Shown here: positions 9,683 to 18,354 of the stretch, piece after piece
How positions within the stretch are numbered: the stretch's first letter is position 1
Layout of the letters: the number at the start of each line of letters is the position of its first letter
Assembly: GCA_031291675.1 (NCBI GenBank)
Contig: JARLIO010000034.1
Location: 496,001 to 560,000 of the forward strand
DNA: 64,000 nt
From: Azospirillaceae bacterium
GTDB taxonomy: Bacteria; Pseudomonadota; Alphaproteobacteria; Azospirillales; Azospirillaceae
Direction: 5' to 3'
Program-made: the position numbers and the translations under genes
The notes under the pieces: generated by a model
Told to the model about the DNA's origin: nothing
What the model saw: the letters and a program-made list of their open reading frames with translations, nothing else
Database searches by the model: none

Positions 9683-9706
9683 GGGGTGGGCCTCCGCGCC
9701 CGCCCC
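9683..9706. terminator. Terminator-like hairpin between convergent genes
   Basis: GGGGTGGGC pairs with GCCCGCCCC around a six-base loop, with one G-T pair. It sits between the glutathione transferase gene and the oppositely oriented membrane-protein gene, so it could end both transcripts. There is no T-run. Confidence 0.5.
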
Positions 9707-9727
9707 TGCCCCGGGTCGCGGTGCCGG

Positions 9728-10021
9728 TCAGAAACCGCGCCGGCCGGGTCCATCGCGCCAGTCCCCGAGCATCATGATCGCGGCGACCAGGGCGATGAAC
9801 GCGAACAGCACGATCATGCCCCAGCCCAGCACCAGAACCGCCCACCAGTCGCCGCCCGGGCGCAGTGCGATCGACCGGATGCCACCGACATCGGTGGCGA
9901 CGATGGCGGCTGTGGTGACCAGGCCACCGATCGCGCCCGCCGCGAACGCGCGCAACAACCGCGCCAGGATCGGCCGGTCCTGAGGATGCGGCCGGAAGCG
10001 GTGCTGTTTCGGATCTGCCAT
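9728..10021 (-). CDS. Small two-helix membrane protein, unknown function
   Basis: A 97-residue protein with a basic, proline-containing cytoplasmic head (about residues 1-25) and two hydrophobic segments, near 27-48 and 57-85, ending in a short charged tail. I do not recognise a family. The start at 10021 is a choice between that ATG and an upstream one at 10057; neither has a convincing ribosome-binding site, and the first is followed by the more natural N-terminus. The poly-G/C run just upstream (nine bases) could be slippage-prone. It lies 54 bases after the SET-domain gene on the same strand, so co-transcription is possible. Confidence 0.55.
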   Translation of the reverse strand: MADPKQHRFRPHPQDRPILARLLRAFAAGAIGGLVTTAAIVATDVGGIRSIALRPGGDWWAVLVLGWGMIVLFAFIALVAAIMMLGDWRDGPGRRGF

Positions 10022-10075
10022 CGGGGGGGGGTCGTTTCCTGTGACAAGGCGCGCCATAGCCGGGCAACCCAGGGA

Positions 10076-10531
10076 TCAGTCCGGATCGAACCAAAGATCC
10101 ATCTGGTAATCAATGGTGATTTCGTCGCCGGCGCGAATCGCGGTCTCGCTCCAGATTTCCAGGATCCGCTCATCAATATGGCGCACGAAACGGGCGTTGG
10201 GCGTGTAGGAGTGGTTCAGCAGACTGGTCAGCCCCAGCGCAATCGCGGCACGCCCGCGATGCTGGTAGAGATCCTGCTCGGTGGTGCCGTGCTCCCACAT
10301 GAAGACATAGGTGAACACGATGGTGGGATCGACGGCCTGGCGATCACGATCGGGAATGATCAGCACCGGGCATCGTTCCAGCAGCGTGTCGGCGGGGAGA
10401 TCGACCAGGGCGACGACACCGCGGCCCTTTCCCGGGAATTCAGCCGAACCGATGCCGGCGCGAAAGGGTTTGAAGATGCGATAGTGGTGTTCGGCTTCAA
10501 GCGGGGTCGGCACCAGTTGGTCAGGACTCAT
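10076..10531 (-). CDS. SET domain-containing protein
   Basis: A 151-residue protein made almost entirely of a SET fold, the catalytic domain of lysine methyltransferases. Visible landmarks are GKGRGVVALVDLPADTLLE near the N-terminus, the SAM/pseudoknot motif LLNHSYTPNARF near residues 105-116 and EITIDYQ near the C-terminus. The start at 10531 follows AAAGGTGA at a suitable distance. Bacterial proteins of this type are short and lack pre-SET and post-SET cysteines, as here. The substrate is unknown. Neighbours give no clue: a small membrane protein downstream and an exporter upstream. Confidence 0.85.
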   Translation of the reverse strand: MSPDQLVPTPLEAEHHYRIFKPFRAGIGSAEFPGKGRGVVALVDLPADTLLERCPVLIIPDRDRQAVDPTIVFTYVFMWEHGTTEQDLYQHRGRAAIALGLTSLLNHSYTPNARFVRHIDERILEIWSETAIRAGDEITIDYQMDLWFDPD

Positions 10532-10780
10532 CGGCGTCACCTTTTCGTGGTGTCCATGATGGAGGGGCACACCTGTCAACCACGGGCGGGCCCCGGTGAT
10601 AGACCAAAAACGCGAAATACCCTTTTCCCGTCCTCTGAGGCGGTTCACAAACACCGGTCCTTTGGACCGTGCCGCCGACCTGTCGAGCCGCTTCTCTCGA
10701 ACGGCGTCTGCCCTCGATCCGCCCTTCTGATGGACCCCGACCCTAACGGGCCGGAATCGTTACCTGCAATCGGAACCCTA

Positions 10781-11992
10781 TCATTGTCGCCGTAGCAACA
10801 AAATATTCACCAACAAGGTGAGAATCCCAGATGCCGCCATGATGGCGGCGAGTGGAATCGCCGTCCCGTTTGCCAGCCAGCCAACGGCCAGGCCGGCGAT
10901 GGCACCACCACCGAATTGAAGCAACCCGGCCAGGGCCGAGGCGGCGCCGGCGGCTTGCGGATGAACCCCCATCGCGCCGGCGCTGCCGTTGGCCCCAATC
11001 ATCGAGACGGTGGACATGAACAGGATGATGCCGGCCACCAGGCCGGCCAGCCCGCCAGCCCCGGTGAGGGCCGCCGCGAGCAACAGAATGCCCGTCGCCG
11101 CCGCGGCGATACAACCGACTCGCAACGCCCGGTCGATGCCGACGCGCATCACCAGTGATCGATTGATCGTATTAACCAGCATCATGCCAACAATATTGAC
11201 GCCGAACAGATAGCCATAATTCTCGGGATGGACCCCGTAAAGGTCGATATAAACGAAGGGAGACCCTGAAATGAAGGTGAACATCCCGGCGAACATCAAG
11301 CTTGTGGACAGGGCGTAACCCAGGAAGCGACGGTTGCGCAGCAGGAAGACATAGGTGCTCAGCATGTCAAACAGGCGCGCCGGTGAGCGTCGCTCCTCGG
11401 AAAGCGTCTCCGGCAGACTGAACAGCCCGATCGTCGCCACCGCGCCGAACGCCGCCTGGGTCAGGAAGATGCTACGCCAGCCCCCGATCATCAGAATCTG
11501 CCCGCCGACCAACGGCGCCATCATGGGGGCAACACCCATGATCAGCATCAGCAGCGACAGAATACTGGCGCTGCGGTCGCGGCTGAACAAATCGCCGACC
11601 ATGGCGCGCGCGACCACCGGGCCGGCACACGCGCCCAGGGCCTGAAGGAAGCGCCATTCCGCGAGTTGGGTGATGCTGCCGGCAAAACAGCAGCCGATGC
11701 ACGCGGCGACGTAGATCAGGATGCCGGCGACGCCGGGCCAGCGCCGACCCAGCGCATCGCTGATCGATCCCCAGAACAGCTGGCCGACCCCGAAACCGAG
11801 GAAAAATGCCGACAGCGACCATTGCACCTGATCCTGGCGGGCGTGGAAGGTCGTCCCGATCGTCGGCAATGCAGGCAGATACATATCCACGGCCATCGGC
11901 CCAAAGCACATCAGAATGGATAGGGCGATCAGAAACAACGGCCCCCCTGCAGGCTGACCGGGAACGGCCTGCCTGCCGAGACGTAACAACAT
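10781..11992 (-). CDS. Bcr/CflA-family multidrug efflux MFS transporter
   Basis: A 403-residue major facilitator with twelve hydrophobic segments, of the DHA1 branch to which Bcr (bicyclomycin resistance) and CflA belong. The typical start of this branch, MAVDMYLPALP, lies near residues 32-42, and GQLFWGSISDALGRRWP is the motif-A loop after helix 2. The ATG at 11992 follows TGGAG; a much longer upstream frame to 12322 has no support. It probably exports a hydrophobic drug or metabolite by proton antiport. It lies downstream of the GntR gene on the same strand, 256 bp away, and could be read from that promoter, but a functional link is not shown. Confidence 0.88.
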   Translation of the reverse strand: MLLRLGRQAVPGQPAGGPLFLIALSILMCFGPMAVDMYLPALPTIGTTFHARQDQVQWSLSAFFLGFGVGQLFWGSISDALGRRWPGVAGILIYVAACIGCCFAGSITQLAEWRFLQALGACAGPVVARAMVGDLFSRDRSASILSLLMLIMGVAPMMAPLVGGQILMIGGWRSIFLTQAAFGAVATIGLFSLPETLSEERRSPARLFDMLSTYVFLLRNRRFLGYALSTSLMFAGMFTFISGSPFVYIDLYGVHPENYGYLFGVNIVGMMLVNTINRSLVMRVGIDRALRVGCIAAAATGILLLAAALTGAGGLAGLVAGIILFMSTVSMIGANGSAGAMGVHPQAAGAASALAGLLQFGGGAIAGLAVGWLANGTAIPLAAIMAASGILTLLVNILLLRRQ

Positions 11993-12248
11993 GGTTGGCT
12001 CCAGATGAAAAAAACAAGGAACGGGCGACACCACGATGGTCACCCGCGCGCCGCCGGGACTGCGCATGGATTCCGCATCATTGTCCGCACCGGAACGGTC
12101 GGAGGGCACGCGTCCGATGCCAAAACAACATTTCAGGACGTTCTGGTCGCCTTTCAGGCGCTGCCCTAAACAATAGGGATCGCCGGAGCGATGACAAGGG
12201 GGGATCGTGCGGGGGGGGGGGATCGCGCAGGGGGCCGATCGCGTGCGA

Positions 12249-13013
12249 TCAACGCGTCGGACGTCCCCTCGGCACCAGGCCGGCGAAAATCTGATGGAGG
12301 TCGAGGGGCGTGCCCGGGGCACCGCCGAGATTGAGTTGCTCGAAGACGGCCTCGAGATGGCGGCTCATCTCCGCAACCGCCTGGTCGGAATTGCCGGCTT
12401 CGACGGCAGCGATCAGCGCCGCATGTTCATCGTGACTGCACGCGGTTTCGATCGACGGCGGATAGACGGCGATGATCAGGGAACTGCGCGACACCAGGGT
12501 CCGCAGGAATTCCGTCAGCATCGCATTGCCCTGAATGCCGGCGAGCAGCAGATGAAATTCACCGGAAAGCCGAATCGTCGCCCGCCGGTCGCCGCGCTGT
12601 CGCGCCTCCGCCTCCGCCTTGACGTGACGGTGCAAGGCGCGGGTCGCGCCGGAGCCATGGTCGCTCGCGATACTGCGGATAATGGCCTGTTCGACGACCT
12701 GGCGCGCCTCGAACACCTGGCGCGCCTCCTCCTGTGACGGACGGGCGACAAAAGCGCCGCGGTTCCGTTCCAACCGGATGATCCCGGTATGGGCCAGGTT
12801 GGCCAACACCTTGCGGATCCGCGCCCGGCTGACGCCGAACACCTCGCCGAGCTGCTCCTCGATCAGGCGCGTGCCCGGCACCAGACGCTGTTCCACGATC
12901 GCGGTGAAGATCGCTTCGTAGATGTCGGTCTCGTCGGAGGATCGGATCTCCGGCGTGTTGGCGGTCAGGTCTGCGGCGGCGGTGTGCGGAGGGGTGAGTA
13001 CCGTGGCGGTCAT
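12249..13013 (-). CDS. GntR-family transcriptional regulator, FCD (FadR-like) type
   Basis: A 254-residue repressor-type protein. The winged helix (about residues 20-90) includes LIEEQLGEVFGVSRARIRKVL and a basic wing with NRGAFVARPS. The C-terminal all-helical FCD effector domain (about 95-230) has the usual metal-binding pattern, including GEFHLLL and a late His in EHAALIAAVEAGN. It is transcribed away from the ABC importer genes. Two near-identical palindromes of the TNGT-N2-ACNA kind bound by FCD regulators lie between the two, next to the importer start. I infer that it controls the importer cluster, and perhaps itself, in response to a small carboxylate or ureide. Confidence 0.9.
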   Translation of the reverse strand: MTATVLTPPHTAAADLTANTPEIRSSDETDIYEAIFTAIVEQRLVPGTRLIEEQLGEVFGVSRARIRKVLANLAHTGIIRLERNRGAFVARPSQEEARQVFEARQVVEQAIIRSIASDHGSGATRALHRHVKAEAEARQRGDRRATIRLSGEFHLLLAGIQGNAMLTEFLRTLVSRSSLIIAVYPPSIETACSHDEHAALIAAVEAGNSDQAVAEMSRHLEAVFEQLNLGGAPGTPLDLHQIFAGLVPRGRPTR

Positions 13014-13222
13014 CGGGAAGCCGGCGGTTGCATCAGGAACCGCCAAGTGTACGCAATCGGCGCCAACTTTGTCAGCAATTCCTTGACCGCAAAAACGGCC
13101 CAGGATCCGGGCGTTCGCGGCGTCCTCCGCCCAAGAAAGGGGCGGTTTCACGCCCACCGGGCGCGCAATCACAGGCAAAGCAGCGGCCCCGAGGCTGGCC
13201 CGCAATTTGCTTTGTAGCCTGA

Positions 13223-13238
13223 TGATTGTCGACAATCA
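13223..13238. promoter_or_regulatory. Operator 1, perfect 16-bp palindrome
   Basis: TGATTGTCGACAATCA is a perfect inverted repeat whose core TTGTCGACAA fits the TNGT-N2-ACNA pattern of FCD-type GntR regulators. It lies between the GntR gene and the ABC importer operon, 51 bases before the importer start. Its centre is exactly 22 bp, two helical turns, from a second copy. Confidence 0.75.
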
Positions 13239-13246
13239 CAGTGGTC

Positions 13247-13258
13247 ATCGTCGACAAT
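13247..13258. promoter_or_regulatory. Operator 2, imperfect copy of the same palindrome
   Basis: ATCGTCGACAAT repeats the core of operator 1 with one asymmetric base. It also fits TNGT-N2-ACNA. Two such sites on the same helix face suggest cooperative binding of two regulator dimers just upstream of the importer genes. Confidence 0.65.
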
Positions 13259-13288
13259 CTGAATGATCCCGAGCGGAGGGTGACCGTG

Positions 13289-14314
13289 ATGGCGCGGGTC
13301 TATGATGTCGAATTGGTCGCCGTGACCAAACGCTACGGCGCTACCGTTGCGGTTGACAATATCGCGCTGCGCATCGTCAAGGGCAGCTATTGCTGCCTGC
13401 TGGGGCCCAGCGGTTGCGGCAAAACCACAACGTTGCGCATGATCGCGGGGCACGAGGCGATTTCCGATGGCGATATCCTGATCGCCGGCAAGAATGTCAG
13501 CCTGCTGCCGCCGGCCCGGCGCGGCACCGCGATGATGTTCCAGAATTACGCGCTGTTTCCCCACCTCGATTGCATCGACAATGTCGCCTTCAGTCTGAAG
13601 ATGCGCGGCGTTGCCAAGGCGGAGCGTCGGGCCCAGGCTCTGGAATTCCTCAAGCTGACCCATATGGATGGCTACGCCGCCCGTTTGCCCAGCCAGCTTT
13701 CCGGCGGCCAGCAGCAACGGGTCGCCCTGGCCCGGGCCCTGGTGACACGGCCTCAGGTGTTGTTGCTCGACGAACCGTTGTCGGCGCTCGATCCCTTTCT
13801 GCGCGGCCGGATGCGCGAGGAATTGAAGCGGCTGCAAACAACGCTCGGCATCACCTTCATCCATGTGACGCATTCGCAGGAGGAGGCGATGGCCCTGGCC
13901 GATCTCGCCGTGGTCATGGACGGCGGCCGCATCCAGCAGGCATCGGCCCCGCGTGAGCTGTTTGACCGCCCGCGAACCCCGTTCATTGCCCGCTTCATGG
14001 GCGGTCACAATGTGCTGCCGGCCGACCTGGCGCGGTCCACGCCGGCCGGTGATGACAAGGCGATGATCGCCGTTCGGACCGACCGCTGCCGGCTGGCGCC
14101 CGCGGACGATGTCGCCGTCGGTGGACTGCCGGGCCAGGTCGTGGCCATCGAATATCAAGGGACGCGGGTTCAGGTCACGGTGCGTTCGCCCGCCGGGCTC
14201 GAAGCCATGGCCCTGCTGTCCGACGATCACTTCTACCGCGATCCGCTCAATCCCGGCGACGGTGCCCGGATTGCCTGGTCGCCCGACGACGTCCATCCCC
14301 TGGCGTCGGTTTGA
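13289..14314 (+). CDS. ABC transporter ATP-binding protein, PotA-type
   Basis: A 341-residue ATPase for a polyamine/ferric-ion-type importer. Walker A GPSGCGKTT, Q-loop region MMFQNYALFPH, signature LSGGQQQR, Walker B VLLLDEPLSALD and the H-loop His in THSQEEA are all intact. The last hundred residues form a TOBE regulatory domain, as in PotA. The ATG at 13289 has a GCGGAGGG site and starts the nucleotide-binding domain properly. An earlier in-frame ATG at 13226 overlaps the operators and is rejected. It heads a six-gene cluster: ATPase, binding protein, two permeases, racemase, deacetylase. Confidence 0.93.
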   Translation: MARVYDVELVAVTKRYGATVAVDNIALRIVKGSYCCLLGPSGCGKTTTLRMIAGHEAISDGDILIAGKNVSLLPPARRGTAMMFQNYALFPHLDCIDNVAFSLKMRGVAKAERRAQALEFLKLTHMDGYAARLPSQLSGGQQQRVALARALVTRPQVLLLDEPLSALDPFLRGRMREELKRLQTTLGITFIHVTHSQEEAMALADLAVVMDGGRIQQASAPRELFDRPRTPFIARFMGGHNVLPADLARSTPAGDDKAMIAVRTDRCRLAPADDVAVGGLPGQVVAIEYQGTRVQVTVRSPAGLEAMALLSDDHFYRDPLNPGDGARIAWSPDDVHPLASV

Positions 14315-14396
14315 ACCGGCGGGTTCCGGCCCCTCGCCCTCCCTTTTCTTCCTCTTCAACGGCCCCGAGAACGGCATCAAAAGCAGCGGAGATCCC

Positions 14397-15722
14397 ATGA
14401 CAGAGATGATCAACAAGCCTGAAACGGTTCAGTCGGCCCCCGAAGCTCCCACCGCCTGGTCGCGGCGCACCCTGTTGAAGGGCGCTGCCGCCGCGGCCGG
14501 AACCGTCATCGGCAGCGGGGCGATCACCGGCTTTCCGACGATCTGGGCCCAGAATATCAAGGATGTCACCCTGCGCCAGTTCGGCACCGGCGTGTCCAAC
14601 CTCAATGCCGTGGCTGACAAGGTCAAAGAGGATCTGGGTTTCACCCTGCAGATGACGGCGCTCGATTCCGATGCGGTGTCACAGCGCGCGGTAACCCAGC
14701 CCAAATCCTATGACATCGCCGATATCGAATATTGGATCTGCAAAAAGGTCTTTCCGGCGGGCGTGATGCAGCCGATGGATACGACCCGGATCACCAATTT
14801 TGACAAGATCGTTCCGATCTTCACCTCCGGAAAACTAACCCCGGACTCCAAGATCGCCCAGGGCACGGCCCCGCATACCGTTGGCTTTGTCGCCAGCCAG
14901 GATGCGACGACCTTTGCTACCAAGCAGACTTCGTGGGTCACCCTGATCCCGACGATCTATAACGCCGACACCCTGGGGGTTCGCCCGGACCTGGTCGGAC
15001 GGCCCATCACCTCCTGGGGTGATCTGTTCGATCCCGCCTTCAAGGGCAAGGCGTCGATCCTCAATATTCCGTCGATCGGGATCATGGACGCCGCGATGGT
15101 GTGCGAGGCCTTGGGCAAGGTCACCTATGGCGACAAGGGCAACATGACCAAGGAGGAGATCGACAAGACGATCGCCGCCCTGATCGAGGCCAAGAAGGCC
15201 GGCCAGTTCCGCGCCTTCTGGAAGTCATTCGACGAGAGCGTCAATCTGATGGCCTCGGGCGAGGTCGTGATCCAGTCGATGTGGTCACCGGCAGTTGCCG
15301 CGGTGCGCGCCAAGGGCATCCCCTGCGTGTTCCAGCCGCTCAAGGAAGGCTACAGGGCCTGGGGCGGTGGCTTGGGTCTGGCCAAGCACCTCACCGGGCT
15401 GGAGCTCGACGCCGCCTACGAATACATCAACTGGTATCTGTCGGGATGGGTCGGCGCCTATCTCAACCGCCAGGGCTATTACAGCGCTGTTCTCGATACC
15501 GCCCGGAAGTTTATGTCGGACGATGAGTGGGGCTATTGGATGGAAGGCAAGCCGGCCCAGGGTGACATCCTCAGCCCCGACGGCAAAGTGATGGAAAAGG
15601 CCGGTGCGGTCCGCGATGGCGGCTCCTTCGCCGATCGCATGGGCAAGGTGGCCTGTTGGAACTCGGTGATGGACGAGGACCGCTACATGGTCCGCAAGTG
15701 GAACGAGTTCATCGCCGCATGA
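14397..15722 (+). CDS. Extracellular solute-binding protein (PotD-like) with Tat signal
   Basis: A 441-residue periplasmic substrate-binding protein of the spermidine/putrescine type. The N-terminus carries a twin-arginine signal (SRRTLLKGAAAAAG near residues 23-36) followed by a hydrophobic stretch ending at IWAQ, so it should be exported folded. Later segments such as LIPTIYNADTLGVRPD and AAYEYINWYLSGW are typical of PotD relatives that bind nitrogenous compounds or small acids. The substrate cannot be read from the sequence; the adjacent racemase and deacetylase suggest a ureide, hydantoin-like or amino-acid derivative rather than a polyamine. The next gene overlaps by four bases (ATGA). 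Confidence 0.92.
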   Translation: MTEMINKPETVQSAPEAPTAWSRRTLLKGAAAAAGTVIGSGAITGFPTIWAQNIKDVTLRQFGTGVSNLNAVADKVKEDLGFTLQMTALDSDAVSQRAVTQPKSYDIADIEYWICKKVFPAGVMQPMDTTRITNFDKIVPIFTSGKLTPDSKIAQGTAPHTVGFVASQDATTFATKQTSWVTLIPTIYNADTLGVRPDLVGRPITSWGDLFDPAFKGKASILNIPSIGIMDAAMVCEALGKVTYGDKGNMTKEEIDKTIAALIEAKKAGQFRAFWKSFDESVNLMASGEVVIQSMWSPAVAAVRAKGIPCVFQPLKEGYRAWGGGLGLAKHLTGLELDAAYEYINWYLSGWVGAYLNRQGYYSAVLDTARKFMSDDEWGYWMEGKPAQGDILSPDGKVMEKAGAVRDGGSFADRMGKVACWNSVMDEDRYMVRKWNEFIAA

Positions 15723-16714
15723 CGGACGCGCCGTTGCATCGTCCGTCCACCGGGCGGACGATCACCGGTCAGGCCAACCCCGGCGCCGTGGTCGGCGCCG
15801 GCCAGCCTGGCACCGGGATCGCAAGGGATCCTCGCCGGTTGCCGCCCGGGGCCGGCGGCCGGCTGGGTGGAAATCCGGTCGGTCCGTATCTTCAGGTCGC
15901 ACCGATGGCGCTGACCTTCGCCCTGTTTCTGGTGCTGCCGATCCTCGCGATCGTCGTGGTCAGCTTCTGGGACTATGATTCGGTGCGGGTGATCCCTGAT
16001 TTTCTGGGAACGAACTACAGCGAACTGCTGTTCTCGTCGGTCACCTGGCGGATCTATCTCAACACGGTGAAATTTGCCGTTCTGACCTGGGCTCTGACAC
16101 TGGGGATCGGCTTTACCGTCGCCTATTTCGTGGCCTTCCAGGTTCGCAGCGCGACATCGCAGATGGTGCTGTTCCTGGTCTGCACGGTTCCGTTCTGGAC
16201 CTCCAACGTGATCCGGATGATCTCATGGATTCCGTTTCTGGGACGCAACGGCCTGCTCAACAGCGTGCTGCTGAAGCTGGGCGTGGTCCATCAACCGCTG
16301 GAGTTCCTGCTGTTTTCGGACTTCGCCGTGGTGTTGGCGCTGGTGCACATCAACACCGTGTTCATGGTCGTGCCGATCTTCAATTCGATGGCGCGGATCG
16401 ACCGGGCCCTGATCGAGGCGGCGCGGGATGCCGGGGCCAACAGTTTCCAGATTCTGCTCAATGTCGTGATTCCGCTGTGTCGTTCCGGTATCGCGATCGG
16501 CTCGATCTTCGTCGTGACCCTGGTCATGGGCGACTTCATCACGGTGCGACTGATGAGCGGCGGCCAGAGTGCCTCGGTCGGTCTGATGATGGCCAATCAG
16601 ATCTCGCTGCTGCAATACCCGGCCGCGGCGGCCAATGCCGTCGTCCTGCTGGTCATTGTGTTGATCATGGTGACGGCGATGCTGCGGATCGTCGATATCC
16701 GCAAGGATTTGTGA
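15719..16714 (+). CDS. ABC transporter permease, PotB-type
   Basis: A 331-residue inner-membrane permease. After a Pro/Gly-rich head of about 60 residues, six hydrophobic segments follow, starting at MALTFALFLVLPILAIVVV. The cytoplasmic EAA-type loop that contacts the ATPase reads EAARDAGANSFQILLNVVIP. The head is longer than usual for PotB and has no recognisable domain. The gene overlaps the binding-protein stop by four bases, so translation is coupled. Confidence 0.92.
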   Translation: MTDAPLHRPSTGRTITGQANPGAVVGAGQPGTGIARDPRRLPPGAGGRLGGNPVGPYLQVAPMALTFALFLVLPILAIVVVSFWDYDSVRVIPDFLGTNYSELLFSSVTWRIYLNTVKFAVLTWALTLGIGFTVAYFVAFQVRSATSQMVLFLVCTVPFWTSNVIRMISWIPFLGRNGLLNSVLLKLGVVHQPLEFLLFSDFAVVLALVHINTVFMVVPIFNSMARIDRALIEAARDAGANSFQILLNVVIPLCRSGIAIGSIFVVTLVMGDFITVRLMSGGQSASVGLMMANQISLLQYPAAAANAVVLLVIVLIMVTAMLRIVDIRKDL

Positions 16715-16724
16715 GGGCACGGAC

Positions 16725-17567
16725 ATGCAAGACGGTCGCCGTTCGCTCGGTTATTACCTGTTGGCCGGGTTCTTCGGCCTTTATGTGCTGTTTCTCTATG
16801 GGCCGACCCTGACCATCGCGGTGCTGTCGTTCCAGGGACCCGATGGCGGGCTGACCTTTCCGATGAATGGCATGTCGCTGCACTGGTTTCGCAACCTGTT
16901 CGCCCGACAGGCCGTTGGCGATTTTGGCGGCTCGCTGCGTCGTTCGCTGGCGCTGGGGGCGATCGTGATGGGCTTGACCGTGACCTTTTCGGTGGCCGCG
17001 GGCCTGGCGTTTCGCCGGCGGTTCCGTGGCGCGACCCTGCTGTTCACGCTCGCGGTTGCCAGCCTGATCGTGCCGTCGATTCTGGTCAGCCTGGGGATCG
17101 GACTGCTGTTCAATCTGCTGGGGTTTGAACCGGCGTGGTACAGCTCGGCGCTGGGCGCCCATCTGACCTGGACGCTGCCGTTCGGGTTGCTGATCATGCT
17201 GGCGGTCTTCAACCGGTTCAATCCGTTCTACGAAGAGGCGGCCCGGGACCTCGGCGCGACATCCTGGCAGTGTTTTCGCCATGTCGTTCTGCCGATCATC
17301 GCCCCCAGCGTGATCGGCATCGCGCTGTTTGGCTTCACGCTGTCCTACGACGAATTCGCGCGGACCCTGATGACGGCGGGCAGCTTCAATACCCTGCCGC
17401 TCGAAATCTACGGCATGACCACCAACATCACGACACCGGTGCTCTATGCGCTGGGGACGCTGACCACCGTGTTTTCTTTCCTGGTGATCGGAACAAGCCT
17501 GGGCGCCGTTCTGCTGCTGCGGCGGCGCCGGGCCCGCCTGGGCAACGACGCCGGCAAGGGGGTCTGA
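16725..17567 (+). CDS. ABC transporter permease, PotC-type
   Basis: A 280-residue second permease of the same importer, with six hydrophobic segments and the EAA loop EEAARDLGATSWQCFRHVVLP. The segment SYDEFARTLMT near residue 205 is the usual PotC-type signature following the loop. It starts 10 bases after the first permease and ends 6 bases before the racemase gene, so all are one operon. Confidence 0.92.
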   Translation: MQDGRRSLGYYLLAGFFGLYVLFLYGPTLTIAVLSFQGPDGGLTFPMNGMSLHWFRNLFARQAVGDFGGSLRRSLALGAIVMGLTVTFSVAAGLAFRRRFRGATLLFTLAVASLIVPSILVSLGIGLLFNLLGFEPAWYSSALGAHLTWTLPFGLLIMLAVFNRFNPFYEEAARDLGATSWQCFRHVVLPIIAPSVIGIALFGFTLSYDEFARTLMTAGSFNTLPLEIYGMTTNITTPVLYALGTLTTVFSFLVIGTSLGAVLLLRRRRARLGNDAGKGV

Positions 17568-17573
17568 GGCGCG

Positions 17574-18311
17574 ATGCGCATTCTGGTGGTCAATCCCAAT
17601 ACCAGCGCGGCAATGACGGCGCGAATCGGCGCCGCGGCGCAGGAGGCCGCCGCAGCCGATACCATGATCACGGCGGTGAACCCGTCGATGGGCCCGGCCA
17701 GCATTGAGGGCTACTACGACGAGGCTTTCGCGGTCCCCGGCCTGCTGGAGGAAATCGCCGCCGGGGAACGTGCCGGCTGTGACGGCGCCGTGATTGCCTG
17801 CTTCGACGACACCGGGCTTGACGCGGCCCGGAGCCTCGCTGCGATTCCGGTGGTCGGGATCTGCGAGGCGGCGCTGGCCCTGGCTGCGTTGCTCGGCACG
17901 CGGTGTTCCGTGGTGACGACGCTGTCGCGTTCGATTCCGCCGCTGGAAGCGTTGGCGCGGCGCTATGGCATGGCGGAGCGCTGCCGGATTCGCGCCGCCG
18001 AGGTTCCGGTCCTGGCCCTTGATGATCCGGGTTCGGGCGCGGTTGCGCGGGTTCGCGACGAGATTGCCCGCGCCATTGCCGAGGACCGTGCCGAATGCAT
18101 CGTCCTGGGCTGCGCCGGCATGGCCGATCTGGCGCGTACCCTGTCGCGTGAATTTGGCCTGCCCGTGGTTGACGGCGTCGGCGCCGCGGTTAAACTGGTC
18201 GAAGCCCTCGTCGGGCTGGGTCTTCGAACCAGCAAGCGTGGCGGTTACGCGTCCCCCTTGCCCAAACCCTATGCCGGGTTGCTGGGCCGTTTTGCGCCAC
18301 CCGCTGCGTGA
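17574..18311 (+). CDS. Aspartate/glutamate/hydantoin racemase family protein
   Basis: A 245-residue cytosolic enzyme of the Asp/Glu racemase superfamily, closest by its opening RILVVNPNTS to hydantoin racemases (HyuE). The two catalytic cysteines are present: Cys76 in VIACFDDTGL and Cys180 in VLGCAGMADL. Hydantoin racemases interconvert 5-substituted hydantoins, and relatives act on allantoin or maleate. No hydantoinase, allantoinase of the amidohydrolase type or N-carbamoylase gene is adjacent, so the true substrate is open. Its place between the importer and the deacetylase suggests it processes the imported compound. Confidence 0.88.
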   Translation: MRILVVNPNTSAAMTARIGAAAQEAAAADTMITAVNPSMGPASIEGYYDEAFAVPGLLEEIAAGERAGCDGAVIACFDDTGLDAARSLAAIPVVGICEAALALAALLGTRCSVVTTLSRSIPPLEALARRYGMAERCRIRAAEVPVLALDDPGSGAVARVRDEIARAIAEDRAECIVLGCAGMADLARTLSREFGLPVVDGVGAAVKLVEALVGLGLRTSKRGGYASPLPKPYAGLLGRFAPPAA

Positions 18312-18354
18312 TCGGTTCCGGCCCGCCCCGCCTTTCCCGCCGGAGACCGTCGCG

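Noticed and set aside
12211-12221. Runs of ten G (near 12211) and nine G (near 10022)
   Set aside because: They could suggest phase variation, but both lie outside coding starts or promoters that I can define, and single reads of such runs are often wrong.
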